A model generated the notes under the pieces. It saw nothing but the letters and a program-made list of their open reading frames with translations. It made no database searches and was not told where the DNA came from. From NCBI GenBank assembly GCA_963383645.1, contig OY726564.1:107887540-107951539 (forward strand): DNA of 64,000 nucleotides, read 5' to 3'. The first letter of the stretch is position 1, and each line of letters starts with the position of its first letter. Positions 45,377 through 56,216 of this stretch are shown here, piece after piece. This stretch comes from Muscardinus avellanarius. Taxonomy: Eukaryota > Chordata > Mammalia > Rodentia > Gliridae. Made by a program: the position numbers and the translations under genes.

Positions 45377-46450
45377 CTTTATTTATTTTATTTTTTAGAG
45401 GACTTTTAGGTTTACAGCAAAATTAAGCAGAAGTACAGAGAGTTCTTATGTACACCCTGCCCTCACACCCTCACGCTCTTCCACTCTCCGCTTCCCAAAC
45501 CACAGCGAGACCTAGACTAAAACGCTCCTATCTCCCAGGGTCCAGAGTCTGCATTAGTTGTGCATCCTGTGGGCTTGGGAAAACATGTAAGGACGTCCAT
45601 CCACCAGGGGAGTGTCATCCAGAAGGGTTTCTTGGTCCTAGAGAGCCTCTGCGCTCCACCTGCCCCCACCCCACGCCCGCTGCCAACCACTGACCATTTC
45701 CGTCTCAGGGCCTCGTTTATCCCAGGTCATCTAATTGGAAGGCAGATCATTGCCTTTTCAGATGGCTCCTTCCTTCCTTCCTTCCTTCCTTCCTTCCTTC
45801 CTTCCTTCCTTCCTTCCTTCCTTCCTCCTTCCTTCCTTCAGCACTGGTGATGGCACCCAGGGCCATTCTGCCTCCAAGCTACACCCCCAGCCCTATTTTT
45901 AACTATTTGGAAACAGGGTCTCACTGAGTTGCAAGGGCCTCACTAAGTAGCTGAGGCTGTCCACGCACCGCGATCCTCCTGCCTCAGCCTCCCAAATGCT
46001 GGGATTCCAAGCGTGCGCCACCACGCCTGGCTGACTGGCATCTTTCATTTAGGATCACGCGTTTAAGTTTCTTCCACGTCCTTTCATAGTGCAACTATAT
46101 ATATATTTTTTAGCACTGAATAACATTCTGTGTCCCCCCCAGCAAGGGACGTCTCGGTTGCTCCTTCATTTTGACAGTCAGTAACAATGCTGCTGTACAC
46201 ATCCGCGCGCACGCTCTGCACAGACACAAGTTCTCGATTGATTTGAGTAAACACCGAGCAGTGTGGTCACTGGCTCTTTTGCTAAGAGTGTGTTTAGTTT
46301 TGGGAGAGACTGCCAGGACGTGTTCCAGCTCGGTGGTGCCATTTTTCATTTCCATCAGCCATGAATGAAAGTTCCAGTTGCTCCGTGTCCTCGCCAGCAC
46401 TTGGTGTTTTGGGTTTGGGCCATCTAAGTGTGCAGTGGTATCTGACTGCT
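45377..46450 (-). mobile_element. L1M 3' end and ORF2 C-terminus (antisense), split
   Basis: Part 1 at 45377-45772: TTTAGGTTTACAGCAAAATTAAGCAGAAG, GTTCTTATGTACACCCTGCCC (each in part), CCAACCACTGACCATTTCC. Part 2 at 46033-46450: CTTCCACGTCCTTTCATAG, TAGCACTGAATAACATTCTG, GAGACTGCCAGGACGTG, CCTCGCCAGCACTTGGTG. This is the well-known antisense L1M 3' wording. A SINE separates the parts. Old and non-coding. Confidence 0.75.
45770..46032 (-). mobile_element. A-type SINE with (TTCC)n tail inside L1M
   Basis: (TTCC)n at 45770-45838 is the grown tail. Then GCACTGGTGATGGCACCC, AACTATTTGGAAACAGGG, CTGAGTTGCAAGGGCC, end ACCACGCCTGGCTG. The L1M wording CAGATTGGCTTC is split as CAGATGGCTCC and GACTGGCATC. 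Confidence 0.85.
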
Positions 46451-46481
46451 ATAAATGAACTGTGCGTGCACGGGTGGGTCC

Positions 46482-46512
46482 TGGGGATTGAACCCAGGGG
46501 CAGTTGCCTCAG
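46482..46512 (-). mobile_element. SINE right-monomer scrap
   Basis: TCCTGGGGATTGAACCCAGG. Only about 30 bases. Confidence 0.4.
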
Positions 46513-46769
46513 TGAAGATACTTGAAGCTGCAGTGACCATGTTTAGGTCAAGCGGCACGAAACTGCTGATATTTGGCTCGTTTTGTAATACAGGACAAAA
46601 TCGCTACAAAGGGTGTGAACTTGCAATCGGACTGAAGGGTCGGCCTCCAGGATCACAGGCAGGCAGGATCACACCTGAGTCAGGAAGGGTTGAGTTTAAG
46701 ACTTGGTCGCTGTGTCCACCTGCTGCTTCAGAGCATCCCAGGCCTCACACCTCTGACTTGAAAAGTGGT

Positions 46770-46978
46770 CAAAATCAGGTGTGGGGGCGCACACCTGTGA
46801 TCCCAGGCTGAGATAGGAGGGTCACAGGTTCGAGGACAGCCTCAGCAACGTAATGAGACTCTCAGCAATCTAGTGAGAACTTTAGGAATTTTGCTTCAAA
46901 ACAGAACATTTTAAAAAAGGGCTGGGGGTGTGGCTTGGAGGTAGAAATGCCCTGGGGTTCAATCTCTAGTGCCCTCCA
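46770..46978 (+). mobile_element. B1-dID SINE, diverged
   Basis: AATCAGGTGTGGGGGCGCAC, left monomer missing GTACTTGGGAGG, AAGGGCTGGGGGTGTGGCTTG, CAATCTCTAGTGCC. Confidence 0.75.
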
Positions 46979-46979
46979 C

Positions 46980-47803
46980 CAAGGGAAAAAACGTAGGATT
47001 AGGGTGATACTTTCTCCATACCTAGTCCGTAACTTCAACAACTTAGTGAGACTCAGTAGCCTACTGAGATGCAATTAAAAAAATACCCAGGAGCTATTTG
47101 CAGGGCTGTAACTCCGTCCACAGGCGTGACAAGGGCCCCGGAACGGCCACGTCCTCAAGTCATCAAGGGAGCCCACTTTTTGCCTTGGAGCGTGGCTTGC
47201 TTAGACAGAGGTGGCGGGATTGCGACCTAATATTTTAGGGCTTATTTAGTGATCAGTAGGAAGTGGGGAGAGACCCAGAAAATATGCCATGCTTAGGTTT
47301 CTTGGGCCAGGATGACCAGAGCCCCAGGCAGCCTGGTGGGTCCTTTAGGAAACCCTTTATCAACACAAACCTGCTAAGGTGTTTCCCACGCAGGCTCAGG
47401 CCTCTCCTGGCAGGTGCGCCCAGCTCCGGGCCGGATTCCTGTCTGCTAATGGGCTTCTGCTACCAAGCCAACCATCGTGGAGTGGTTCCCAGAAAAGCAG
47501 GAGTCACATCGGCCATGGACACCAGACTTCAGGAAGCCCAGGTGCTGGGCTTTCCAGGGAAAGAAATGTTGGCCATTCTGAGGAAAATTGGGAAACAGAG
47601 GTCAGGCCACCAAAGCCTCCATCCTCTCCATCCTGGCCTCGAGGCCCAACGGCAGGACAGGCAGGGGAAGGGCCTCTTCCAGCTCCCAGGGTGTGGGGGC
47701 TTAGCGCTTCCTCATCACTCTGCGGCAAGCTCCAGATGGGGACAGAGACCAAGTCCTACCACCTTCAGGAAGACAAATAATTGTCAGTAAGAATGTTTAA
47801 ACC
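46980..47803. other. unassigned, no gene
   Basis: GC-rich at 47260-47760, where overlapping long frames on both strands show no known domain and no clear splice signals. I do not call a gene. Confidence 0.4.
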
Positions 47804-48003
47804 GCCAGGTGTGGTGGCCCATGTCATCCCAGCACTTGGGAAGCAGAGACAGGAGGATCGCAGGTTTCAGGATAGGTTCAGCAACTTAGTGACACTCTCA
47901 GCAACCTAGCAAGACCCCTTTTCTAAAACAAAATAAACAAGGTTCAGGAGTATAGCTTGCAGGTAGAATGCCCCTAGATTCTATATTCAATATCAAGTAA
48001 CCC

Positions 48004-48053
<50 letters not shown>
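47804..48053 (+). mobile_element. B1-dID SINE with (CA)n tail
   Basis: CCAGGTGTGGTGGCCCATG, CACTTGGGAAGCAGAGACAGG, GGTTCAGGAGTATAGCTTGC, (CA)n at 48009-48053. Confidence 0.8.
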
Positions 48054-48055
<2 letters not shown>

Positions 48056-48128
48056 CGTTTAAAAGACTCAAAATTCTCAAGTAAATGGGTTTGTAATGGG
48101 CACTGCTTTGAATAAGAAACAGCTTCCC

Positions 48129-48342
48129 TACGGCGTGGTGGCGCATGCTTGTAATCCCCATGTTTGGGAGGCTGAGACAGCAGGTTCGAAGCCAGCCTCA
48201 GCTACTTAGTGAGGTTCTCAGCAACTTAGTGAGACCCTGTTTCCAAATAAAGTATAAAATAGGCCTGGGAGTATAGCCCGGAGGTAGAAAAGCCCCTGGT
48301 TTCCACCCCCAGTACCACCAAACCAAACCAAACCAAAACCAG
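48129..48342 (+). mobile_element. B1-dID SINE, B-type
   Basis: ACGGCGTGGTGGCGCATGC, CCATGTTTGGGAGGCTGAG, GGCCTGGGAGTATAGCCC, TTTCCACCCCCAGTACC, tail (AAACC)n. CAGCTTCC lies on both sides (48119-48126 and 48340-48347). Confidence 0.85.
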
Positions 48343-49366
48343 CTTCCAGAACCTTTCCCGGCAGCCCTACCCTACTCTTCTGCTGCCCAACCAGCAACCC
48401 CGTCCAAATCTTCCTCTTCCTTAGACTCATCTGACATACTGCCGGGTTGGCAACACTCTTTCCTGACCTCCCAGGGCACCCTGTTTTTACTCTTGCCGCC
48501 ATCTCCCGACTTTGTGGGTACTGATGTGGTGCGCGGGCTTCTGTCTGACGAGAGCCAGCTCTTAGCCCGGCATCCTGCATGGCTTGGACGAGGAGGTATG
48601 CGCGGGACGTGACTCCCTGTGGCTGCCCAGGGCCTCCTGCCCCAGCTTGTAGGACAGTCTGGGAGGACAGGGTGAGGTGGCGCTCCCCCAGCCCCGCCTG
48701 CCCCTGCAGGCTCCGGGAGGGTGAGGACCACCTCTGGCCTGCTTGCGTGGCCAGGGGCCCTGGAGTCCTCTTCACCGAAGGCTGAGGCGAGGCTTGCCAT
48801 GCAAGCGAGGAACCGGGCCCGCCTGACGGCGTCTGCCCCGGAGACCGTCTCTGCGTCTGGCCTGATCAGCAGAAGCAGGAGCCACGGGCTGGTCAGGTCC
48901 TGCTGGTGGCCCAGGGCAGCTGGCCTTGCTTCTCCCCACTGATTGCTTCTGGAAGGGACTCCACAGCCCTCCCCTCCCAGGCTTGATGAGAGCGAAGGGA
49001 TTAGTGAATTTACATTTCCTGAGAGCAGGAATCCGCGCATGGGGTTGGCTTTCCCTGCAGAAGCAGCTGATTGCCTGGGACGGCAGCTTCCTCTGTAGGC
49101 AGCGATGTGGTTTCCACGGGTGCCTCCTGCTTTAAAAGCCTGTCTGCACAATGGGAGAAGACACCTCCGTTCCTCTGCGGGAAACTGCCTGGCCTGGGCT
49201 CTGATCTAGCTCAGTAGAGCTAGTGCGTGGAGAAACCAGGCCGGGGCTTAGAACTCAGGCAGAGACTGGGGCTGCTGGGTGTCTTCCTGCACTGTGAAGG
49301 GCCTTGGGCAGCAGGGTCCTCCTCCCCGAGCCCTCAATTCCCCAACCTTTCCTGCCCACCCCCAGC

Positions 49367-49370
<4 letters not shown>
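48343..49370. other. quiet GC-rich DNA, no gene
   Basis: No SINE for about 1 kb. A minus-strand frame of about 259 codons (48372-49151) runs through it but has no domain and no codon pattern I trust. No exon called. Confidence 0.4.

Positions 49371-49414
<44 letters not shown>
49371..49414. repeat. (GT)n microsatellite
   Basis: About 22 GT units running into the SINE at 49416. Confidence 0.95.
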
Positions 49415-49415
<1 letters not shown>

Positions 49416-49417
<2 letters not shown>

Positions 49418-49606
49418 ACTGGGGACTGAATTACTGGGGATTGAATCCAGGAAATTCTACCTCCGAGCTACACCCCAGACCCAAAAAAGGGTCGAGGTTA
49501 CTGAGAATCTCACCACGTAGCTGAGACTGCCCTTCAACCTGCGTGTGACCTTCCTGCCTCAGCCCCCCAAGTACTGAAATTACAGGCACCCGCCACCTCG
49601 CCTGCT
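49416..49606 (-). mobile_element. B1-dID SINE, diverged
   Basis: TTACTGGGGACTGAATTACTGGGGATTGAA shows a 14-base duplication of TTACTGGGGAYTGAA (49417-49445). GCTACACCCCAGACC, end CACCTCGCCTGCTGG. Confidence 0.7.
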
Positions 49607-50754
49607 GGTTTAGGTCTTTCCTTTTATGTGAGAAGTAGCTCCCCCTACCCCTAATACCAATAATTTGTTTGATTGCAAAGAAAAGTGTGTAAGTAAATAA
49701 CAATTCCCATTATTTCTGTTACTTGGAGATAGTCAACTGACAGCTTGGGGAATGACCTTCCTGATCTTTTTCTAAGCGTATAGAACCTTGAAAACTACCA
49801 GTAGGAAACAAACTCCGACGTCCAGCCGTACCCCCGTCGCTCTAGCACAGGCAGGACTGAGAACCAGCACCCCAGAGACGAGACAGTGCCAGCGGGCAAG
49901 CGCAGGCAGCCTCTGGGGTAGCTCCGCGCCGGTCCTGAGATTCCAGGAGGAATCCCAGGTCTCAGTACTAACAGGACTCACTGACCAGCGGCGCTGCAGA
50001 CTTGTACCCAGTCAGGACGCGAGGGCCGCCGAAGGGCAGCGTTTTCAGATGTCCCGCTGAGGCCGGGGCGCATCCTGACATGGCCGGCTGGGCTTTGTGG
50101 AGCACGTGGCTGGTCACTTAGCAAGAACAGGGATTATTAACTCGAAATCGCCTTTAACTTGTAAGAGAAGAGGGAAAAGAGACGAGAGCTTCGGGTCCAA
50201 GAACTGTAAACAGGTCGCGGCTGCCAAATCTCGCTCTAAATATATCCCAGTGAGCTCATGTTTTCATATGCACTGGAAGAGAAGAGGCACTTTTATTCTT
50301 CTTGGATGGCAGCGGCTTCGCCTTCATGGGAGTGCTGCAGGAGTCCGAGTTTGACCGAGAGCCACGGTGGGCGCCTCGGGGGTACCTGGACGGAGTACAC
50401 GGAATGGCAGTTATCTTGTCCTGGCGACTGGAGCTCAGATGTGCTCCCGAATCTCGCGGCGGCCCCCAGCCCCTCGGGTGAAGGTCTCCAGTCAAAGGCC
50501 CTCGGAGGAGCAGAGCGAGGCGGGGGCGCCAAGCGGGCTTTGGAGGGAGCGGTGCATATTTCGTAGTGATTAACGTCCAGGATTTGGCCTCTGCAATGCT
50601 AGGGTTTCATCTGTTCCTCGTTTTCTCTTTGGCCAAAAAGACCACATCCAGCACCCTCCAGGAGAAGCTGGAATTTTTTGGAGGGAAGGCCTTTTAGGTG
50701 AAGGCCAGGGCAAGGGCAGACAGAGCTTCGTTCCTTTTATGGGCAGATCTTGCA
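49607..50754. other. unassigned, no gene
   Basis: GC/CpG-rich part at 50430-50545 (CTCGCGGCGGCCCCCAGCCC). No repeat or exon recognised. Confidence 0.4.
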
Positions 50755-50862
50755 ATGAGAGAGGAGAGAGAGGAGAGGGGAGAGAGAGGAGAGAGAGGAG
50801 AGAGAGGAGAGAGAGAGAAAGAGAGAGAGAGGGAAGGAGGGAGGGAGGGGGAGAGAGAGATC
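50755..50862. repeat. (GAGAGG)n/(GA)n purine tract
   Basis: About 105 purine bases with GAGAGAGGAGAGAG units then GGAGGGAGGG. Not next to a SINE. Confidence 0.95.
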
Positions 50863-51382
50863 TTCATCTATCCATTTGTCCATGGGCTGTGGTGAACACA
50901 TGCTCCTGGTCCCTGAGCTGAATAAACATCTGACCTAAAACCAGGGCCTGGTCCTGTGATGCTCCTCTCCCCTGGGATCACCCTTCAGCCCCTCTCGAGC
51001 GTCGCCCGTGCTCTGTGTGTGCATAAATCAAGCCGGAGGGTAATTCAAAAATATGACGAGTACCTTGGCTGGCTTCTGGGAGAGGGAAGAGAGGATTCTG
51101 AAGTAACGCGGCCTTGTCTGGAAGCACACCCAGAATTTATTGTCCCTGGAGCGGGCCCAGCTGCTCTGCGAGCTGCGCGGGAGGCTTCCCTGGGGGCAGC
51201 CCGGCTCTCCACACTCAGGATGAGAGAACGCTTTGGTGTCTGTCAAAAGCATTATTCAAAAAATCTTGGACACTTCTAAGCCCTCGCTGCGACTTAGAGA
51301 TGGGGGTTGGGTCTGCCTGGCCGAGCTGCCCCGGGCAAAGCCCCAGGTTTGAATGCTTTTGCCTTATTTATTTTTTAATTTT
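50863..51382. other. unassigned, no gene
   Basis: No repeat or exon recognised. Confidence 0.4.
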
Positions 51383-51445
51383 TCGGTGCTAGGGATGAAA
51401 CCCCGGGCCGTTCTACCTTTGGGTTTCACTCACCAGCTCTTTTTA
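51383..51445 (-). mobile_element. SINE right monomer
   Basis: TTCGGTGCTAGGGATGAAACC to CACTCACCAGCTC. Differs clearly from the right monomer at the matching place in the 28-kb copy. Confidence 0.6.
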
Positions 51446-51462
51446 TTTTTCATTTTTATTTT

Positions 51463-51657
51463 TTTGGCGGTATCAGGGATGGAACCCAGGGGCATTCTAC
51501 CTCTGAGCCATACCCCCAGCTATTTTTTATTCTTTATTTTGAAACAGGGTCTCACTGAGTTGCAAAGGGCCTAAGTAGCTGAGGCTGTCTGCAAATAGTG
51601 ATCCTCCTATCAGCCTCCTGAACGCTGGGATTACAAGTGTGTGCCACCACATTCGGC
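51463..51657 (-). mobile_element. B1-dID SINE, A-type
   Basis: GGCGGTATCAGGGATGGAACC, CTGAGTTGCAAAGGGCC, then the shared deletion GATCCTCCTATCAGCC, end ACCACATTCGGCT. Confidence 0.85.
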
Positions 51658-51659
51658 TA

Positions 51660-51790
51660 CCCTCAGCCCTTTTTATTTTTTATTTTGAAAGAGGGTCTCA
51701 CTAAGTTACTATACACTGGCCTTGAACCTGCAATCCTCCTGTCTCAGTCTCCTAAATACTGGATTAGAGGCATGGGCCACCATGCTCAGC
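51660..51790 (-). mobile_element. SINE left monomer
   Basis: Same wording as 28567-28700 (TTACTATACACTGGCC, ACCATGCTCAGC). Confidence 0.75.
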
Positions 51791-51795
51791 TTGAG

Positions 51796-51798
51796 GAT

Positions 51799-51833
<35 letters not shown>

Positions 51834-52014
51834 TTGGTACTGGGGATGGATCCCAGGGGCATCCTACCTCCAAGCTACACCCCCAGCCCTATTTTATTTT
51901 ATTCTTTATTATAAACCAGGGTTTTACTAAGTTGCAAAGACTGTCCACGAACCATTATCCTCCTGTCTCAGCCTCCCAAATGCTGGGATTACAAGTGTGT
52001 GCCACCAAGCCTGG
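51796..52014 (-). mobile_element. A-type SINE with (TTTA)n tail
   Basis: (TTTA)n to 51834, GGTACTGGGGATGGATCCC, end ACCAAGCCTGGCT. Same copy as 28706-28925. Confidence 0.85.
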
Positions 52015-52019
52015 CTGAC

Positions 52020-52453
52020 TGCTACTGTTTTCCAGGCAAGCTCTCCCGAGGTTTGGGGGCGATGGGCGTGTGCACGTGTCCGCGCATATGCCTGTACGAG
52101 AGCCCCTCTGAGGACAGCCTCGCATGGGCCTCCGGGTTGAGGCTCAGTGTTGGAGTCCAAGCTGCCTCCCTGTCTCCTGGTTTACTCCGTGTCTCGGGCC
52201 ACACCGGCAGGACTGTCAAGGAGCCTCACGCAGTCGGCCCGCGCAACTTCAGTACATTTCTTCTTGTTTGGTTTTTGAGAACCCAGAGGAGATCACTACA
52301 ATTGCGGCAGACGGGGTGTGTGTGTGTGTGTGGGTGGGGGGCAGGTACAGCAGAGCCGAGGGCAGAGCTCTGGGGATTGGGCCTCAGATCCAACAAGCCC
52401 CCCCCAACACACACACAGTGTGTATGTGTGTTCAAGGCCAGAAATCCTGTGTA
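52020..52453. other. unassigned, no gene
   Basis: Includes a short (GT)n at 52317-52331 and ACACACACAGTGTGTATGTGTG (52410-52431), a near-palindrome. No exon recognised. Confidence 0.4.
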
Positions 52454-52898
52454 ACTCCGGGCATGGTAGCACACACTTTTTTTTTTTTTTTTTTTTTTTG
52501 GTGATACTGGGTGTGGAACCCAGAGGCTTTTTACCTCCGGGCTATACTCCCAGACCTTTTTAAAAATTTTATTTGGAAACAGGGTCTCACTAAGTTGCTG
52601 AGAGCCTCACTAAGTAGGTGAGGCTGGCTTCGAACCTGTGCGATTCTTCTGTCTCAGCCTCCCAAGCGCGGGGATTACAAGCATGCGCCACCACACCCAG
52701 CATTGGTAGCACACACTTTTAATCCCAGTACTTGTTTGGGAGGCTGAGGCAGGAGGATGGCAGATTTGAGGCCAGCCTCAGCAACTTAGGGAGATGCTCA
52801 GCTCCTTAGTGACACCCTGTTTTGTAATAACAATTTTTTAAAAAGGGCTGGAGGTGTAGCTCAGAGGTAGGATGCCTCTGGGTTCAATCCCTAGTACT

Positions 52899-52930
<32 letters not shown>
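52454..52930 (+). mobile_element. SINE split near its 5' end by a nested copy
   Basis: First bases at 52454-52478 (CTCCGGGCATGGTAGCACAC), remainder 52703-52895 (GGTAGCACACACTTTTAATCC .. CAATCCCTAGTAC) with (CA)n tail. TGGTAGCACACACTTTT is duplicated around the nested copy. Confidence 0.9.
52479..52703 (-). mobile_element. B1-dID SINE, B-type, nested
   Basis: Poly(T), GGTGATACTGGGTGTGGAACC, GGGCTATACTCCCAGACC, TTGCTGAGAGCCTCACTAAG, end ACCACACCCAGCA. Opposite in direction to its host. Confidence 0.9.
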
Positions 52931-52932
<2 letters not shown>

Positions 52933-52989
52933 AAACAAACAAACAAACAACACAAAAATCTCCCTGAAAAATGCTAATTGCTCAGTGTG

Positions 52990-53196
52990 GGATTGGCATG
53001 GTGGTGCATGCTGGTAATTCCAGTATTTGGGAGGCTGAGACAGGAGGATCACAGATTTGAGGACAGCCTCAGTAAGTAGTGATAGTACCAGTAACCCAGT
53101 GAGGCCTGTTTCAAAAATAAAAAATAAAATAGGGCTGGGGGTATAACTCAGAGATAGAATGCCCCCGGGTTCAATACTCAGTATCACACACACGTA
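52990..53196 (+). mobile_element. B1-dID SINE, A-type
   Basis: TTGGCATGGTGGTGCATGC, TATTTGGGAGGCTGAGACAGG, GGGCTGGGGGTATAACTCAG, CAATACTCAGTATC, (CA)n tail. Confidence 0.85.
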
Positions 53197-53886
53197 AATA
53201 ATGCTAATCATTGTTAGTGTTCTCTCCCCTGTCCAAGACGTCCCCCGGACTCAAGCATCGCTCCCGTACTTGTTTTCTATGGGCGGAGGCAGTGTGGGAT
53301 TGTGGGATTGTCTTTGCAGACAGAGCGTCATCTCCCGGCCTCCGTCTCCGTGTCCCCTCCTGACCGCGGTGTCACTCCTCCAAGCTGGTCGGTAGGACAG
53401 TCAGCTTCCCTCTTCTGGGGAGGCCAGGTCACCAAGGCAGGCCTCTGCCCAGCGCCTTCCTGTCACCGAAGCCACACTGATGCAAATCCATTTTTCATTA
53501 GGAGAAAATAAAACTCACAAGTGCCATCAAGAGCAAAGCTCTTTTTGAGAGCAAGTTATTTCCATTTGCTGCGAAGCACATGACAGCTGGTGACTTCTAA
53601 CGGAAAGTAACATTTGTTGGGCTGAGTTACTTGAGACCACTTGAGAATTTGTGTTTTTAATTTTCTCTTCTGGAGAAAGGCCGTGCTTCAGAGTCCAGCT
53701 GCGTCGAGGAGGAATGGAAAGGTCTGGTCCTGCCTCTCTTCGTGGCCTCAGAAGACCCTGGGAGATGATCAGGGAAGCCATTCCCTGGCGTCTAGGCCCG
53801 CTGATCTCATTTGCCCTTGAACTGAATGAACTGGGTACAAACTCTGCCCCACCATTTGATTGGGCTGGGTTTTTTGTTTGTTTGTT
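53197..53886. other. unassigned, no gene
   Basis: No repeat or exon recognised. Confidence 0.4.
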
Positions 53887-54058
53887 TTTTGGTATTAGGG
53901 ATTGAACTCAGGGGTGTTTTATCTCTAAGTAATACAGCTTTCCATTTTTGTTTTGCAACAGGGGCTCGCTAAATTGAAGGGACAGACTTAGAACCTGCGA
54001 TCTTGCTGTCTCAGCCTCCTAAGTACTGGGATTATAGGCATGCGCCACCACGCCCGGC
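53887..54058 (-). mobile_element. B1-dID SINE, shortened
   Basis: TTTGGTATTAGGGATTGAACTC, AAGTAATACAGCTTTCC, TTTTTGTTTTGCAACAGGGGC, end ACCACGCCCGGCT. Confidence 0.75.
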
Positions 54059-54100
54059 TCACAGATGCCTTTGAGGCTCGGCTTGACCTGACAGTGGGCT

Positions 54101-54160
54101 GGCCGGGTAGCGTCGCAGCCGGCCGGGTAGCGTCAGAGACGGCCGGGTACCATCACAGCT
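54101..54160. repeat. 20-bp minisatellite, three copies
   Basis: GGCCGGGTAGCGTCGCAGCC, GGCCGGGTAGCGTCAGAGAC, GGCCGGGTACCATCACAGCT in exact register. Confidence 0.95.
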
Positions 54161-54931
54161 GGGGGACCCCACACAACCACGTCAGGCTCCCCCCGCCCCA
54201 CCCCGGGCTCATAAGTCACTTTGTATATACTTTTTCTTACACAACTGCTTTGCTCAGATCATGAGACTGGCTGCAGCGGGGCGCTCCCCCAACCCCCATG
54301 CATTAAATGTGTGAGATTGCAACACAGACACACTCAGTAAATCAAATGACTTTGTGAGAAAAAAAAAGATATTTGAAAGGGGAGAAGTAAACACAATTTA
54401 TCTATCTTCTTTGGAATTCAGCTTTCCAAACGTAAAGCAGAAGCTAAACGTGCTGCTGCTTGACCTTGTTTCTGTCTGAATGGCTCTCCAACCCGTCCTG
54501 CTATCTTTAGAGACAAGTAAGAAAGTCCGTTTACCACACCTTTCTGCACTCAGCTCTGGCTCCGTGGCTTCTGTTTTCATCTAAGCGTCCTATACTTGTG
54601 ATTAAATAAGAGGCTATTTGGGACTGATTAGAGCTTGTGGCGTTTAAATTTAATCCCAATTATATAGTTATAGGTAATTATTATAGCCAATCACCACTAT
54701 GGAATTATACACCTCTCAATCTTATAGCAAAAAAAGGAAAAGAAATTGCCGACCTTGAGAGTCCTTGCAGCAGCGGCTGTGGGCTCCCAGGAGGCAAGGG
54801 GTTCTCAGGAAACATGCGTCTCAGTCAGATGTGCAGGAGGCAGATGTGCAGTTACAACACTGGCTGGATGCTTTAGCTGGGAAAAGATTTAGGCCAAGAC
54901 TCTACCTTCTCACTATTTACTTATTTACTTA
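54161..54931. other. AT-rich unassigned, no gene
   Basis: No repeat or exon recognised. At 54800-54850 AGATGTGCAGGAGGCAGATG has a short tandem AGATGTGCAG. Confidence 0.4.
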
Positions 54932-55133
54932 TTTTGGTACTGGAAATGGAACCCAGGAGCATTCTGCCTCTGAGCTCCACCCCAGCCCTATTTCATTTAT
55001 CTTGAAACGGGGTCTCACTAAGTTGCAGAGGGCCTCACGAAGCTGCTGAGGCTGGCTGTGAGCCCGAGTTCCTCTTGTCCCAGCCTCCCGAGTCCTGGGA
55101 TTCCAGGTGTGCGCCGCTGCACCTGGTTCTTTT
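54932..55133 (-). mobile_element. B1-dID SINE, A-type
   Basis: TTTGGTACTGGAAATGGAACC, linker TTTCATTTATCTTG, GTTGCAGAGGGCCTCACG, end CGCTGCACCTGGTT. Confidence 0.8.
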
Positions 55134-55495
55134 TTCTCACCTACGATGATATGGTGACCAGTCCAACCTCGTGGGACTGTGTGGACGTGGGTAACATGTC
55201 GTATGTCAAATGCGTGACGCGCTGGCAGACGGAGAAAGGGGTAAACGCTTTTTTCTCTTTCTATGCCCAGGGCACAGGAGGACGGAACAATGGACATCTT
55301 AGATGAAGGGCTTTTCTAGTATTTCCAGGATTTGAGCTCCACAAAGGGAATCCCAGCACATCCCCAATTCCCATCCAGGGGCCCTGTTACAGCAGGGCTG
55401 CAGGGCATTATAGCATAAGCTCAAAGCGGGCAGAAACCCTCCAGGTACTAGATTTAAAAAGTCTCAGGCTTCGCCGTCATATAACTTTGGGTCTT
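55134..55495. other. unassigned, no gene
   Basis: No repeat or exon recognised. Confidence 0.4.
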
Positions 55496-55668
55496 TTGGT
55501 GAGAAAGTTGTATTCCCAGCACGTGGGCGTTCTTCCAGGGGCATCACAGGTTTGAGGCCAGTGCACAGCGACTTAGTAAGGCCCTGCTTACAAATGAAAA
55601 AGTAAAAAGGACTGGGGTGTGTGGCTCAGTGGTAGAATGCCCCTGGGTCTAATCCCCAGTGCTACAAA
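55496..55668 (+). mobile_element. SINE, older type
   Basis: GTATTCCCAGCACGTGGGCG, GGTTTGAGGCCAGTGCAC, right monomer with the ancestral ID wording GTGTGGCTCAGTGGTAGAATG, CTAATCCCCAGTGC. Confidence 0.7.
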
Positions 55669-56013
55669 ACACATAGGAAGCAGAGGAGTGCAGGGCCCCG
55701 GGGGGCGCGGGGCTGGGGTCCGCTCCTCTCTAGACAGGGCAGCTCGGCAGGAGGAAGAGCGCACCCTGCCAACAGCTCGGCCCGCCCGCCCAGTGAGGGC
55801 CCGGCACAGGGCACGTTCCCCGGCCCGCCTCCCTCCCTGCCCCCTTGCCCTCGCTCCGCGCCCGGCCCCCGCCCGGTCTCCAGCTCCCTCATCCTGGCTG
55901 TGGGTGTTCTGGGCGCTCTGGCTTCCGTCCCTACCCAGCTTCATATCCTGCAGCATCGCAGGGTGAACTTTCCTCCTTGACTACATACTTCCCATTCTTT
56001 TTGTTTGTTCTTT
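55669..56013. other. small CpG-rich segment
   Basis: About 20 CpG in 55690-55890 with very high GC (CGGCCCGCCCGCCCAG, CTCCGCGCCCGGCCCCCG). No exon recognised. Confidence 0.45.
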
Positions 56014-56216
56014 TTCTTTTTTGGCACTGGGGATTAAACCCTGAGGCTTTCTACCTCTGAGCTACACCTCCAGTCCTTTCAATGTTTTGTTTTGAAACAG
56101 GGTCTCGCTAGATTACCCAGTCGGGCTATGTTGCTGACGTTGGCCTCAAACTTGGGATCCTCCTTTCTCAGCCTCTCAAGGACTGAGATTACAGGTGTGC
56201 ACCGCCACGCCCGGCC
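56014..56216 (-). mobile_element. B1-dID SINE, older
   Basis: TTTTGGCACTGGGGATTAAACC, GCTACACCTCCAGTCC, GATTACCCAGTCGGGC, end CGCCACGCCCGGCC. Confidence 0.8.

Larger units (their letters stand above)
51594..52014 (-). repeat. composite SINE block, copy 2
   Basis: Matches 28499-28925 (about 97 percent). Similarity stops exactly at the 5' end of the last SINE on the right and fades inside a SINE on the left. Confidence 0.85.

Noticed and set aside
47263..47790. 175-codon plus-strand frame as a gene
   Set aside because: A second long frame overlaps it in another phase, composition is GC-rich, and there is no domain, signal peptide or splice context.
48372..49151. 259-codon minus-strand frame as an exon
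   Set aside because: Ala/Gly/Arg/Ser-rich without a recognisable domain; other frames in the same stretch are also open, and it extends into a SINE neighbourhood on the left.
55134..55316. Possible exon with an Asp/Val/Tyr-rich peptide
   Set aside because: Short frame without flanking splice signals I can defend and without similarity I recognise.
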